NCBI GenBank assembly: GCA_025201375.1
Contig: JAIWZP010000021.1
Span: forward strand, 372,001-436,000
Length of the DNA: 64,000 nt
Direction of reading: 5' to 3'
Origin: Gongronella butleri
Lineage: Eukaryota; Mucoromycota; Mucoromycetes; Mucorales; Cunninghamellaceae
The translations under genes were made by a program, and so were the position numbers. A model generated the notes under the pieces. That model was not told where the DNA came from. It did not search any database and saw nothing but the letters and a program-made list of their open reading frames with translations. This document shows positions 23,957 to 38,410 of the stretch, piece after piece (positions within the stretch are counted from its first letter, which is position 1; the number at the start of each line of letters is the position of its first letter).

Positions 23957-25170
23957 CGCAGCACGGTGTACAAGAAAACAAAAATCGCTGCTTTGCGCGA
24001 CTTGACCGCTAAACAATCCTCTTGAATTGAAATTCGACGGATAAAACACATCGTCAAATACCTTTTTTTTGTCGCTTGCATTGAGAGTGCCTTGACTCTG
24101 GAAAGCGGAAACAAAGATCAATATAGAGAAATCAATTTTCGCGTTTCTTTTTTTTTTATTTATTTCACATGTTTCCCAATGAAAAAAAATCTTCTCTCAT
24201 GCAAATCCATTAATATGGCGAGTCTTCCATTACCATTTTGCTGATTTCAAGAGACATAATCGAGCATATGATGCCCTAAAAATGTCATTTACGCTATAAA
24301 AGTCCAATTTCGACATCTGGCGTCATGGACTTGGAGTACATTTGAGATTGCGTGGTTTGAGATCATTTACAGCATTTGTATATTGTATTGTACAATGACG
24401 GACAAATCGTAAAAATGTCGCTTACGGGTTGGTATTTCTTTGGAGACAGCAGTATTTTGGCACGCCCGTGTTCTTTGGCAATCTTGCTCGTGCAATGCAG
24501 AAACCCGGATTTTTGTATTTAAGGCGTGCACCAGCGGCGACCAGCGAATGCTCGCTGACAGTCATGATTTTCAGGTTCAATCACTTTCTGTCGACATTGC
24601 GCTGCCAGATCGCTTGAAGTTTTGTCATACGCGCGTGACTGACTTGCATTTTTGATTTGAAACTTGGCTCAATACTGAGCGATATGTGGAAATACACCCG
24701 TAAATTATTGTATTATCAAATTTTTGCATTGTTTGCGCAGGAACACCCTCCCAAATGCCAGCACATTAGATAGAGCATTACATAAAATGCTATTTTTCAG
24801 CTTATAGCGTGGCGCTACGATGCACAAAGCAAAAAATGTATTACTGTATATACTGTAGGACTTGGTTTGATTCTTTTGTAGATCATTTACATTACTACAT
24901 CTCAAATATGGGAATAACTCGGCGTCTTTGGTGCAAACGTGAAGCGTGCCTTGCCTCCGTTTGAATAAACTAGTCAACAAGCAACCAAGCACTCAAGTAA
25001 TTACGCAATGTACGATTTTCATTCATTTTGAAATTGACACGACAAAAGTGCTTTACTGTACGGTACCTGTTACTTTAAGACTGTACCGTAGATGTGTAGC
25101 TAGTAAGGTCATTTTTACAGTAATCACAGTGAGCAGAATTTGCTGACTCACGCCCCCACGTACGGTAAGT
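23346..25170. other. Intergenic, AT-rich, TACTGTA motifs
   Basis: No gene supported. A 32-nt A run lies near 23920-23952. From about 24700 the sequence resembles the other repeat blocks and carries several ACTGTA/TACAGT motifs, for example near 24845-24860, 25050-25090 and 25105. Confidence 0.5.
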
Positions 25171-25960
25171 GCCTTCACCTTCGCGCTACACTGCACAAAA
25201 ACATACCTACACATTTACCTTTTAAAAATCAAAGAACATGTTTTTCAGATTTTGGCGGCCTGCTGTGCCTCCTGAAAGTTTTTTACAGCCTGCTCGCCCG
25301 CCAATGAAAAATGCGCCACGGCACAAACTACACCCAGTGCCCAAGACAGACCCGCCCGATTTTTTTTGGACTCGGAAATGCAAAAAACCTCCTATTTTTA
25401 CTATTTTGCATTCATCTCGCCATCTAGGTACATGGTCACCGCCGCTCAGAAACAGCTGCATCGCACTCAGCGCAAAATTTACAACAAAAAAGCTTAAACC
25501 CCCAATGCGCAACAACAATCACTTTTTTAAAATTCAGGGGTCACGCAACTAAATCCCAAAACGGACAAATTTAAACTCCAAATGATCAATGCATCCCAAA
25601 CAGGTAACTCCGACAATTTGCTATTTGCAGACAAAATGGCAAGTCGTCTTTAAAGTAAGATACCGGTAAAAGCCCAAAGAGTGACGCATGAACGGCGATC
25701 GATTTAGAAAATTGCTTGCTTTAGGCAAGATTTTTTTAAAAATTTAAAGTTTGACACTTCCAAATTACAGTAAGGTGCGTAAATTGCATGGAATTTTTAT
25801 TTTCGTATGATATATTTTTCTTTTTTTATTTTGCACAATTTTATGCTTGAGTGGGCTGCTGCATCAGGCTGGTGAAAAAATGACCGATGCAAAAAATTAA
25901 AATTCGAGCTACTGTAGCGCGCTGCAAGTCACCCCATTACAGTAGATGCTTTGCCTCCCT
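25170..25960 (+). repeat. Dispersed repeat, about 790 bp, copy 1
   Basis: Direct counterpart of 34440-35235. Shared landmarks in order: CTGCACAAAAAC-TAC, TTTTTCAGA-TTTGGCGGCCTGC-GTGC (GCCGGCCTGC in copy 2), CGCCCGCC/TTGCCCGCC-AATGAAAAA, GATTTTTTTTGGACTCG-AAATGC, CAGCGCAAAATTT-CAACAAAAAAGCTTAA, AATTCAGGGGTCAC, CATCCCAAA-AGGTAACTCCGACAATTTGCTATT, and CGCGCTGCAAGTCA-CCCATTA. No conserved reading frame links the copies. A fragment also lies near 6870-7000. Confidence 0.8.
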
Positions 25961-26770
25961 GTTTTTAGGAACGAATCGACTTTTTGAGCAATGGCAGCGT
26001 TTACTGTACTGTACAGATGTATTACGCGCGTGTGGTCCGCAGCACACCGACTCTTGCACGCACAAACCACAAACCAGTCCAATTTTGACAAATGGCGCAG
26101 TCCAAGCTAAACATGCTCAAAAATTGACAATTCACAGTAAGATCACGCTTTCCCTCATTCCCCCTGGCAATAACATCAATCTAAAACACTTTTTATCAAT
26201 GTAGACTCAAAAAAAAGCCTCATCCAGGACAAAAGAACCGCATCCAGCAGCAAAAAGACGAACCAGAATGCAATTCATCTCTGCAGATCGGTGAACAAGC
26301 CAAGCTCCAGAAAGACTATTCTCAGCACTCAAAGTTACGCACGAAAAAGTGACCACACCTCGAATTGATACATGCAAAAATGCTTGTCATCGCTCTGCTC
26401 AGCTTTTTACATTTATACCTTTTGAACAATTTTACCCTTTATTCAATATTCCCAAGGCATGGGTTGCCGACAATTACAGTGCACCCATTTGCTCAATCTC
26501 TTTCCCTGGATACCCTAGCCCAAGGCTACCAATTGCCCCTAGTTTCAATGTATTTTGAATTAAAAAATAGCATTTTGTAATATTTTGTAACATGTAAGGC
26601 GCGTGCGCACTCCAAGTTTAGCATTGTGTGTGCTGAAAGCAAGGCAGGACAATCGGAAAATTTGGAAAATCAATGGATGGCCTTTATTACGAATAATAGT
26701 TTTACACGGAAAGAGGGAATCAGGCGAAAAATAAGAAAAAGTGCGGGTAAGAAGAATGAAAATAGGCGCA
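25961..26770. other. Intergenic, no gene seen
   Basis: AT-rich repeat-like DNA with several TACTGTA/TACAGTA motifs up to about 26135. The last 150 bp is probably the 3' flank of the polo-kinase gene. Confidence 0.45.
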
Positions 26771-29501
<2,731 letters not shown>

Positions 29502-29661
29502 CAATGTAAAGAAAAGGCAAAAGCAAATAAAAAACTATAAAACACAAAGAGCAAAGCTAGTACACAAGCAAATTCGCAAGAAACAACAAAAAAAAAAAAG
29601 AGCGACGAGGAAGAAGTGGCAAGTAAAGAAAGAGAAGCTTCCGACCTTTTTTTTTCCTTTT

Positions 29662-29695
<34 letters not shown>

Positions 29696-30412
29696 TGTCG
29701 CCTCCCCTTTTTGGCCATTTTAATATTTCCTCCCCTATTCCTTCTTTTTGGCTTCCTGCCTATTGCCGATCTTTTGATTCCAGGTGCCTGGATCACGAGA
29801 TCATTCACACTCTTGTCTGCATAAGACGATTTGGTGTTTTTTTCGTGCTTCAATGGAGTTTCAAGCTGATCGGATGAGCCGATTAAGCCAAACTTGTTAG
29901 CGGAACGAATGGAGGGTTGATTATAATCTCAAAGGGATCCCAAAAACCATCCATTTGGTGTATTATACAGCTCAATGGCGAAGTATTAGGGTGCATCTTT
30001 GCATTCAGGGCAGCCTTGCAGCGCGGGCCTGAAAAAAAAATTGGCGTGAATCGCGCTCCGTGTTGAAACTCCGCGCGTCAATGGTCACGCAGCAGCCAAG
30101 ACGGCAGGCATCCAGTGCAGTCAAACGTGTTGTTTACTAGATTAGGGGGTCATTTTTCGATGAGAAATCTTTGAAACGATGAAAAACTTTGGACTCGTCG
30201 GTCGATTCACGGAAAAAAGCGACGCTTCAACTATTGCTTCAAATGGCTGTGAGGTCATACCACAAATAAATCAATTTTGCTTGCGTTGCAAGTCAAATTT
30301 GAGGTAGATTTCAAACAATTTCAATCCATCAGATGGCGACGCACTCATCTCATGATTTGTGAGAAAAAAAAGAGAGAGAAAAAAAGGATCAAGCTTTTAT
30401 TTGACAAAATTG
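29502..30412. other. Intergenic, promoter of polo kinase and 3' flank of RhoGAP
   Basis: A-rich leader of the kinase gene (29505-29640 on +), a T run of about 35 nt at 29660-29695, then AT-rich DNA of ordinary composition. I see no gene. Confidence 0.5.
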
Positions 30413-32494
30413 CTAGTCTCCATGTTTTGGCGATGAGGGCGACGGCGGGGACATCAATTGCTCGAATTGGCGACCGAGAGCCTCGACGCGGCTGCCGCTC
30501 CTTGCGCGTCTGGTGGAAAACGACGAGGTGGTGACCTTGAGCAGCGGATGAGACGTGGGAGATGACAGGGACTTGGACCTTGGCTTATTTTCCGTGTTTG
30601 ATGCTTTGCTTGGCGATCTTGCAGGTTTGGGTGGTGGTAGCGACGATGACGACGGTGTCGCCTTTGTGAGTTTGAGGATGTCTGTATCGGACAATGTCTT
30701 TGTGTGCTGCTGCTGCGACTGTTGAGGCTGTGGCGGGTGCAATTGCTGCTGTTGGAGTGTTGGCGACATGCGATCCATGATGGCCAGGTCGATGCTGCGA
30801 TTGAAAGGTCGGTGGCGCATGGGCTTGGCGGGCACGGCAGAGGTGCTGCTCTGGCTGGCACCGCTGTTGCAGCTGGATGCAGCGCTATTGGTGGGAATGA
30901 TGCCTTTTGGCTTGGCGGGTAACGGAGGAGGCGATTGTTTGCGCGGTGAGCGAGGCGAGGTCGGACCAGCCGAGGTCGTGGAGGACGAGGAAAACGACAA
31001 TGGTGATTCGGCACGCATTGTCAATGTTGTTGTGGGCAGTTTTGTAAGTTTTGTTGCTGTCGTTGTGGTGGCATTGCCCGGAGAAATGGTGGAGGTGCCC
31101 GGAGAAATGGTGGAGGTGCCCGGCGGGTGGATGGACGCGATGGCCGACATGGCTGCAGCCGCGGAGGAAGCGGCAAATATGCGGTGCGGGTAGTCGATCA
31201 TGCAATGGAAGAGCAGGCGGCTGATTCCTAGCGTTGGGATGAAGATGAGCGCCAGATTGGACGTTGACATTTTGTTCTTGTCATTGTTGGCCGCGATGCG
31301 ATGCAGATGTCGCGCGAGGCAATGCAGCAGATAATGCGACGTTGCAGGCATCTGGGCCGTCAGCTGCCGCATCGCGTCCAGCAATTCATCGGTGATTGGT
31401 GGCAATTCCGACCCATCCTGCTGCGGATGCTTTTGCGTGTATGCTGTAAGATACGACTTGAATTGCTCGTGCAGTGCCGCAGGAATCACCTGGTCAGGTA
31501 CTAAAAGAGTGAAAAAAAGAACGAAAAACGTGTCATTGTCCATGGAATCATCTTGCCTTGGCACAGTTGCTCAGCACATTTTTTTTTGACTTACGCTCGC
31601 GCAAATACATCTTTAGCAAGGCGGCCACGGCATTGGTATCAGGGAAGGTGGTAAAAAAATCGCAATCGCCACCTAAAAATTAAACAATGAGCCCCGTTGT
31701 CTCCAGTTTTGCCCCCATTGTTCACTCCAATCACTCTGTACCTGGGTTGAAAATGGATTTCAGCTTGTTAACCGTGCTGCTGCTACCTGGCACACTTTTA
31801 AAAATCAACAAAAAATGGGCTAAGCACATGTACATTTGCACACAAACACTCAAAACGCTGTGGAATCTTACCGGTAGAGACCGACTTCTTGGATGCCATG
31901 GACGTCAAGATAGTCGATGCAGCGGCGGAGAATGCCAGGTATAGGGTCGTCGTCGGAAAGACTGGTGAACACGATGGCCTGGTCCAATGGCAAGCCAAAG
32001 ATGCACAATTGCTCGTCCTCTACAATCGACGAAGAAAAAACAGAAAAAAAAAAAGGCGAGATGAGACGCGCCGCGCAGCCTTTTTTTTTTTTTTGTCTCA
32101 TTTTTTTTTTGCTTGGCTTACGCTTGGCAGCACGCTGCTGAGTCTGCTGCTCACGCCATCGATCGACAGCCTCCTTGCCTTTGCGGCCCCACTCAAGGCC
32201 CGTCTCGCGCGCCATGTTGCTATACATGGCGCCGCGCGACCGCCACTCTGGCAGTCGCTCCTGGACCGTGGCGTTTAGCTCGGTTGTTTTCTGCTCCACT
32301 TTGGACCGCATAGTCGCGAATTTGGAGAAAACAGACGACGAAGGCGCCGACGGTGGTGGTGGTGGTGGTGGTGGCGACCGTACGGCGGCAGTGAGCGGTG
32401 CGGGTGCCGTCTGGTCATCAAAGGAAAACGCGGAGGATGACGACGACGACGACGATGAGGCGATAGAGGACGTGTCAGTAACAGGAGTCGGCAT
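30413..32494 (-). CDS. RhoGAP-domain protein, Ser/Pro-rich tail
   Basis: A 579-residue Rho GTPase-activating protein in five exons: 32122-32494, 31872-32019, 31742-31794, 31595-31672, 30413-31500. The N terminus has Ser and Pro runs, then a helical, charged segment (residues about 60-124). The RhoGAP domain occupies about 130-300 and follows the family pattern: DDDPIPGILRRCIDYLDV, GLYRVPGSSSTVNKLK with arginine finger Arg174, FNPG, DTNAVAALLKMYLRELPDQV and NKMSTSNLALIFIPTL. It should speed GTP hydrolysis by a Rho/Cdc42 family GTPase at the cortex, affecting actin and wall growth. The C-terminal 280 residues are disordered, with proline motifs such as PPLPAKP that could bind SH3 domains, and a duplicated GTSTISP. 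The specific GTPase partner cannot be read from sequence. An in-frame ATG upstream lies within a CA repeat and is less likely the start. Confidence 0.9.
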
Positions 32495-32689
32495 CGCCTT
32501 GAAAGAGGGAAGAGATATCTTTTTTTGCGCGAGAGAAGGTCTAAAAGGCGGCAAAGGCGACGGCCAAAAAGGGGTGGCGTGAATCGGAAGCCGTGTTGCT
32601 TGGCAAAAAAAAAAGAAGAAAAAAAGAAGGTGGCGCGCAATTGGAGCAGGAAAAAGAAAGAGAAGAATGACGAGCGGGGTTGGCACACA

Positions 32690-32720
<31 letters not shown>

Positions 32721-32831
32721 GAAAAAAGCTACGGCTCGTGAGAAGAGTTTCCTTTTTCTTCCTGCTCCATTGCCAAAACACAATAAAACACATAACAAAA
32801 GCACTGCAACCCCCTCCCCAAAACACAAAAT
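32495..32831. promoter_or_regulatory. Shared promoter between RhoGAP (-) and SIP5 (+)
   Basis: A 337-bp gap separates two divergent start codons. It holds a (CA)n tract of about 9 units at 32684-32701 directly followed by an A run of about 17 nt, a combination that excludes nucleosomes in fungi. No canonical TATA box is seen on either side. Both genes probably share this region; there is no direct evidence of coregulation. Confidence 0.45.
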
Positions 32832-33737
32832 ATGGGCCAGTGGGTAGCCAAGCCAAACGATCGAATAGAGGACCCGCTGGACATGGGCCCGTGCCAGCCT
32901 CAAGGCCTGTACGAGACCACAGACTATGACACAAAGGTCGTCAAGCGCCTTTTGCGCGAGGGCCGCCTTGCACCCTTTTACAAGGGTAAAATCCAAAGAA
33001 ACAAGGCAAAATGGCCGAAATGCAACTGACACCTGTTTTTTTCAGGCTATCAAGAGGAGCGTCCATTCAGTGCGCAGCAGTCCCAGGTGGATCGTGTCGT
33101 TGGATCACTCGATGCCCTGTTGGAGCGCACCAGCGAGCATCGCCTGCTTGCCACCGCCACAAGATTGCTTGCCGCACGCCTGCCTGAGCACATCCAGCAG
33201 GCCGTGCTCTACAAGGACACCGTCGAATGCCCCATTTGTCTGCTGGTAAGGGCCACAAGGAGCCATCTGGCCCGTGCGTTGGGCGGATCTTGATCTTGAT
33301 CTTTTCTTTTTTTTTTTTCTCAATAGTACTATCCGACATACATCAATCGCACGCGGTGTTGCCGACAGCCTATCTGTACCGAGTGTTTTCTGCAACTGAA
33401 GCGCAAATCTGACAGCCCCATGGACGGGTTTCCTTGCCCATTTTGCAAACAGTCGCATTTGGGCGTGATCCGCACGCCACCGCCCTGGACAATTCACTAT
33501 CTGCGCTTCAAGGAGGACCGCGCTGAGACGACCTTGCACCGCCTCACCATCCGCGATCCGGATGTCGTCCTTGTCGATCACGTCCGCCCCAATTGGCAGC
33601 TGGATCACGCTTCTTGCCAGAATCGCCCGACCATCGCGACCACGCGCCGAGTGATCGTTAGACCACCGGAACCAAGGCCCCTGCGCCACCAACCCTCCCC
33701 GCGCCTCATCCTGGAGGACAATAAGCCTTCTATTTAG
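32832..33737 (+). CDS. SIP5: SIP5-like RING-type zinc-binding protein
   Basis: A 254-residue protein in three exons: 32832-32985, 33046-33245, 33327-33737. The start [10 protein letters not shown] leaves Gly2, a weak myristoylation candidate. The diagnostic region is a RING-like Cys cluster: ECPICLL (Cys113, Cys116) split by intron 2, then [20 protein letters not shown] (Cys129, 130, 135, 138) and FPCPFCK (Cys155, 158). This matches budding-yeast Sip5, which interacts with Snf1 kinase and the Reg1-Glc7 phosphatase in glucose signalling. The spacing suggests a cross-brace or treble-clef zinc fold, possibly with E3 activity, which is inference. The first half is helical. Length is about half of yeast Sip5. 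AATAAA follows the stop (about 33834). Confidence 0.85.
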
Positions 33738-34439
33738 CTACGCCCTGGTGGCCACGCACCCTTTTTTATTATTATTTGCATAACTTTCCCCCCTCCTCTT
33801 TGTATCAGTAGTTCTCTTATATGTAGTAATAATGAATAAATCCCGCCCCTCTATTATTTACTGTAAATCATAATCATGCAAAAGGGATGAATGCGCGTCC
33901 CCAAAGCGTTCAAAAGGCAAAATGAATCAAGAATACAGTAGCTGATTTGCTTTATGGCAAACCTTTTTCATCGATCGATTCCTTACGAGATCATCACATT
34001 GCATCGAGTCTACAGTATCGAGGGCTGCAATTTTTGTCGCGCACCGCTGGGCACAAAAATTGTCATCGGTAAAATTTAATCCAAGCAAAACTTGATTTTC
34101 AACGTTTGCGCACATTTTGAACTGGTGTCTTCTTCTTTTTCTACGATGATTCTTTGCAACCATAAGCGCAATGCGCTTCCTGAAATACTGTAATACTCAA
34201 CTGTAAGGAGGTCGGTCATAATTGGTTGCCTGTGCTTAGTATGATAGATCAACATTTATTTTATAGGACATCTATGCCTTTAAAGTCTTTTTAATTGCAC
34301 TGAACATTGTCTCCCGGGAAGACACTGTGGCCTTATACCCGTGTCTTTGCTTCGGTCCCGATTACGTAATCAATTGGTTTGCAAACGATTATCTAGACGC
34401 GTTTTAAACAATTAGACAAATTTTGAACAAAAAGACTTG
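33738..34439. other. Intergenic, TACTGTA-rich repeat DNA
   Basis: Begins with the 3' flank of SIP5 (AATAAATCCC near 33834). TACTGTA/TACAGTA motifs occur near 33858, 33937, 34010 and 34186. No gene seen. Confidence 0.5.
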
Positions 34440-35235
34440 CCCGATCGCCTAAATAAGATGCCTAAAGCATCATCGCGCTGCACTGCACAAAAACCTACAT
34501 ATTTATTTTTTAAAAACAAAAAGCGCATTTTTCAGACTTTGCCGGCCTGCCGTGCTTCCATAATTTTTTTTTACAGCCTGCTTGCCCGCCGATGAAAAAC
34601 GCACCACAGCATAAACTTTGACCAAGTGTTCAAGATGAGCCCGCCAGATTTTTTTTGGACTCGAAAATGCCAAAAATCTTATATTCGTACTATTTTGCAT
34701 TCATCTGGTCATCTGCATGGTCGACCTAGCTCAAAAATTGCTGCATCGAATTCAGCGCAAAATTTGCAACAAAAAAGCTTAAAACCCCAAAGCGCTACGA
34801 CCGCTTTTGAAAAATTCAGGGGTCACTCAGGGGTCACACATTTCAATCTCAGATAATGCCAAATTTGAAAAATTTCGAACTCCGAGTGATCAATGCATCC
34901 CAAATAGGTAACTCCGACAATTTGCTATTGGCAGACAAAATGGCATACCGGTACCAGTAAGTCGCCCCAACGTCAGAAAAAAACCAAATAGTGACGCACG
35001 AACGAGGAACGGCGATCGACTGGGAAAATTACCTACTTTGGTCAAGATTTTCACAAAAATTTAAGGTGCGTAAATGGCATGAATTTTTTTTTGTATGCTA
35101 TTTTTTTAATTTTGCACATTTTTACAGTATGCGTTGAGTGGGCTGCAGGCTGGTGAAATAACCGATGCAAAAAGTTAAAACCCAAGCAAGCGCGCTGCAA
35201 GTCATCCCATTAGATGCTTTGCTCCCCTATTTGTT
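34440..35235 (+). repeat. Dispersed repeat, about 790 bp, copy 2
   Basis: Second copy of the element at 25170-25960, same orientation and landmark order. It differs by scattered substitutions and small indels, including two successive GGGGTCAC blocks near 34818-34835 where copy 1 has one. No terminal inverted repeat or clear target duplication was noticed. The boundaries are approximate. Confidence 0.8.
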
Positions 35236-36110
35236 AGTAAAATCGCAAAAAAAATCGCAGGTTTACTAGACCGTTGTCGAGCAAACAAGAAGCCGCAAGC
35301 GGGGCGGCCTTCGGCCGCCTGAACGGGATAACCCCACGCAGTGCAGGGCCACTTCTTACTGTTATCATATTTAATGCCCTTCTTCTTCTGTCTCTTTTTT
35401 TTGCTTCTTTGTTCATTCCCTCTCGTTGCTGTTTGGCTTGCAATGGCCTAATAAATAAACGCGTTATTGTCTATTTATTATTTAATTCTGCATTTGTAAA
35501 AATGTCGAGATTTCGAATTCATCTGCAAAACGATCCAGTCAATCTTGGGGTTTCATACAGTACATGATGTGTTGTTGAATAAGGCACGGCGAAATATCAT
35601 ACTGTACTATACTGTAGTCAAAGGACAAAGGGTGGGAGGCAATCGATTCATGATTTGTGTTGGTCATCCATGATGGATTTGTGCCAATTCTTGAAAACGG
35701 CGCGTGCCACGAAAACGGCCCGATCAACATCTGGTTTTTACGGTAATTTTTTTTCAAAGAGAGACGCTGAAAAAGCCAAGTGACAAAGTTTGGCGATGAT
35801 CGAATCATGATTTTACCGCGAAATGAACTTTACAAAAACGCGCAACAGCCAAAAAATTTTCAGCAATGCCGTGCTTCCCGACAAACCACATGATTGTTGA
35901 CCTTTGGATTTTTATTTTTTTCTGAGAAGAGAGGAGCAACAACATCTACTAGAACATGTAAAAGTTTCGTGGAGCTGCGATGAGTCCTTGCTTGGTGACG
36001 ATTTTTTTTCAAATTTAGAAAACAAAATAAGGTGGGTCAGGTCAAAATGCATCTAGAGGGTCCCCGCTTTGAGAGGCTCAATCAGGTCTCTCAAATCCGT
36101 TTGGCAACCT
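35236..36110. other. Repeat DNA with no gene
   Basis: Contains a segment related to the family seen at 7400-7860 and 38.86-39.44 kb (the CATTTGTAAAAATGTCGA region near 35490), several TACTGTA motifs near 35565-35615, and a GAAGCCGCAAGCGGGGCGGCC GC-rich patch near 35287. No open frame with protein features. Confidence 0.5.
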
Positions 36111-36849
36111 ACACATTGGAGATCTGAGAGTCATATCGTTTGGTGCATTGACGCCTTCTTTTTAGGCAAATCTGCAATAAGAATCGGGGGTCAATCAAGC
36201 TGTTTTCGAGGTATGTACTGTATGGGCAATCAAAGCCGAATTTCAGAAAATGGAATTTCTGCATCACTTTTGGTCGTACGCTGGTGAAACTGGGTTCATC
36301 CGAAAGAGAATCGAATTCTGCATTTCTTGTCACAGCAGCACGCCATCCTTCGATTGAGTACGAGCCCGGAATAGTGAATACGTCCAGATCGTCAGGCTCT
36401 GGGCGATTTTCGCTGCGGCCGTTGACCAATGGCATTGTCATGTAAAAGGTCATTGAATATCGCGCGTCGCCTATGGTGCGTAGCTCGTCAATAATCAAAG
36501 CCCAGTCGAATAATTCACCCTCGTCAAAATCATCTGCGATCTCCGCGTCGCTTTGGGCGTCCTCGATCTCGTTCTCGAGCTGAGATGGCTCGCCAGGGAA
36601 GTTGTATTCTGCAATGAGCGCCTCCCAGTCTTCGTCGTTTTCAACCACTCTGTGTTCCAGGGCGGCATCGTCGTCATCGCGCGCCGTGGTCGTGTCCTGC
36701 GCGTCAGTCGCGTTCTTGGGGGCCCTAGTCGTCCTATTGCCCTTGCTCCGCGTGCCGGATGCTCTTTTTGGCGTTGTCGTCCGCGTCGTACCCTTGGCCC
36801 GCGCCTGAAATGTTTGATTGGGCGTTGCAATCGTACAAATGTTGCGCAC
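36109..36849 (-). CDS. Unknown 246-residue ORF inside a repeat copy
   Basis: An uninterrupted frame from ATG 36849 to stop at 36109. Residues about 20-50 are basic and Thr/Ala-rich (RTTTPKRASGTRSKGNRTTR). Residues 55-160 are acidic and well structured in appearance (DDDDAALEHRVVENDEDWEA, DDFDEGELFDWALIIDEL), and 160-195 look folded (NRPEPDDLDVFTIPGSYSIE). Codon use in the middle resembles the genes of this window (many C/G-ending codons). From about residue 195 onward the frame enters DNA shared with the 9.2-9.5 kb repeat copy, so the C terminus is probably chance extension. No family recognised. It may be a transposon ORF, a captured host fragment, or an unusual gene. No introns are needed; transcription is unproven. 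Confidence 0.4.
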   Translation of the reverse strand: MRNICTIATPNQTFQARAKGTTRTTTPKRASGTRSKGNRTTRAPKNATDAQDTTTARDDDDAALEHRVVENDEDWEALIAEYNFPGEPSQLENEIEDAQSDAEIADDFDEGELFDWALIIDELRTIGDARYSMTFYMTMPLVNGRSENRPEPDDLDVFTIPGSYSIEGWRAAVTRNAEFDSLSDEPSFTSVRPKVMQKFHFLKFGFDCPYSTYLENSLIDPRFLLQICLKRRRQCTKRYDSQISNV

Positions 36850-37260
36850 CGGCGTTGTCGGGCAGGGATAAAATGACCCCCTTGCGCGTGTCTTTCCACT
36901 TGTAAGATTTACTGTAAGCCTGGTCGAATAGCAGCTTGACGCGCTAGTGACAAAATTGTGAATTTATGGAGCATTGTCAATTTTCTTGCCAACGGTCAGA
37001 TCAACCCTCGGTTTTTACCATTGTTCTGAAAAGAGAGAGGAGACCAAAATGCTCATATGCCAAAATTTCATGGAGCTGCAAGCACTCGATGGTGCGCCAC
37101 ATCGATTTTCAAAAATGACGAGTGATCCGATTCGCGAAAAAATTAACATCTCTGGAAAATTGGGTCTACCCTCAACTGGTGGTGTGGGGGGCCAATATGT
37201 AAAAAAAAAAGACGCGACGTGACGCGCCAAAATTGACTTTGCCCTAGATTTTTAATTAGC
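36850..37260. repeat. Remainder of the long repeat copy plus one satellite unit
   Basis: Continues the alignment of 9540-9790 (36870-37060). It then contains a single satellite-type unit near 37115-37190 with GAGTGATCCGATTCGCGAAA and GAAAATTGGGTCTACCCTCAACTGG, as in the 7.9-9.1 kb array. The two repeat types are therefore linked at both loci. Confidence 0.65.
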
Positions 37261-37264
37261 CGCC

Positions 37265-37640
37265 GTCCCTTCTCTCTCTCTCTCTCTCTCTTTTTTTTTT
37301 TTTTGGCTTTTTATCTTACATCTAGAGCGCACAGGTGAAGCGAAAAGAGTCTGCGGCAGCAATGTGTGAAAGAGGACGAGGGCAATGCTCTTTTTGCACG
37401 TTTTTACGCTTGTAAGCGGCGGCTCTGTACACGCGACACGTCCAATTCCGCCGGGGTCCCATTTTTTTCTTTGTTTCTCTCTCTCTTTTTTTGTTTTTCA
37501 TCTTGCATCTGGAGCACACTGGTGAACTGAAAGAGTCTGCGGCAGCAATGTGTGAAAAAGAACGAGGGAAATACTGTTTTTCCACGTTTTTCGTTTGTTC
37601 GCGGCGGCTCTGCCCACGCGACGCGTCCAGAGCCGATGTA
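37265..37640 (+). repeat. Two direct repeats of about 187 bp
   Basis: Two units, each with a (TC)n plus T tract, then CATCTAGAGCGCAC-GGTGAA-GAAA-GAGTCTGCGGCAGC (second: CATCTGGAGCACACTGGTGAAC), a poly(T)/ACGTTTTT block and GCGGCGGCTCTG-ACGCGAC-CGTCC. Period about 187 bp (37319 to 37506). Non-coding. Confidence 0.65.
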
Positions 37641-37849
37641 TTGCCACTTTTGCACACACGCTCAAAGGCTCATCGAGTACATCTTATTCAGGAAATAGAA
37701 AGCCGCGTCAAAATACCGGACTTCTGTTTTTGTGCACTTTTATGTCGCCGTGTGCCTGGCGACGTCGATGGAGGGTTATGTCCAGCGCTATGAAAAGGCT
37801 CGAACGACAAGGCAGTGCATGGTGGCCATTGGGCTACAATACAAGTGCG

Positions 37850-37852
37850 CGC

Positions 37853-37886
<34 letters not shown>

Positions 37887-38410
37887 AGAGAGAGAGAGAG
37901 AGTCGCAAAGCTCGTTTTTTTTTTTTTTTTTTGGCCGGATGCACGCCGCGCTTTTTTTTTTCGACGAGCACGCACGATGGCGGTATGTGCAAAATGTCCG
38001 CTCTGATAGAATGAATTTTTCAGCCTCCACCTTTTTGTGTCTAAGAACATGCGTCGCCAAGCAATTGAATTTCATGTCTTGCAACTGGAGTTGTAGTAGA
38101 TCTTCTTTCGTGCAGAACATCATGATCTTTAACATAAACTCGTCCCCCAAATTGTCAAGATGTTTAACCATTGCAATCAAAATAAATAACGAGAAAAAAG
38201 ACACAAAAAATAAAATTGCCCGACGCGATGCACGCCGCTCCTTCAATTTGAACAGAAACTTGTCCCCCAGTTTTTTTTGGCCGGATGCACGCCGCGCGTT
38301 TTTTTTTGGGCCGGACGCACGCCGAGCTTTTTTTTTTTTCGACGAGCCCGATGGCGGTGCCCGGTGCGTGCAAAATGTCCGGGCTGATAGAATGAAGTTT
38401 TTTCAGCGAG
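37850..38410 (+). repeat. Low-complexity and GGCCGGATGCACGCCGCGC repeats
   Basis: A run of about 28 A, a (GA)n run and T tracts (37855-37935) lead into GGCCGGATGCACGCCGCGC (37932). This motif recurs near 38279 and, as a variant, near 38311. Each is followed by T tracts and a CGACGAGC-GATGGCGGT-TGCAAAATGTCCG segment (37962-38002 and 38340-38381). The motif also appears degenerate near 38222. No gene. Confidence 0.6.

Noticed and set aside
34440..37200. LTR retrotransposon or DNA transposon with terminal repeats
   Set aside because: I found no reverse transcriptase, integrase or transposase motif, and no clear terminal inverted repeats or target duplications by eye.
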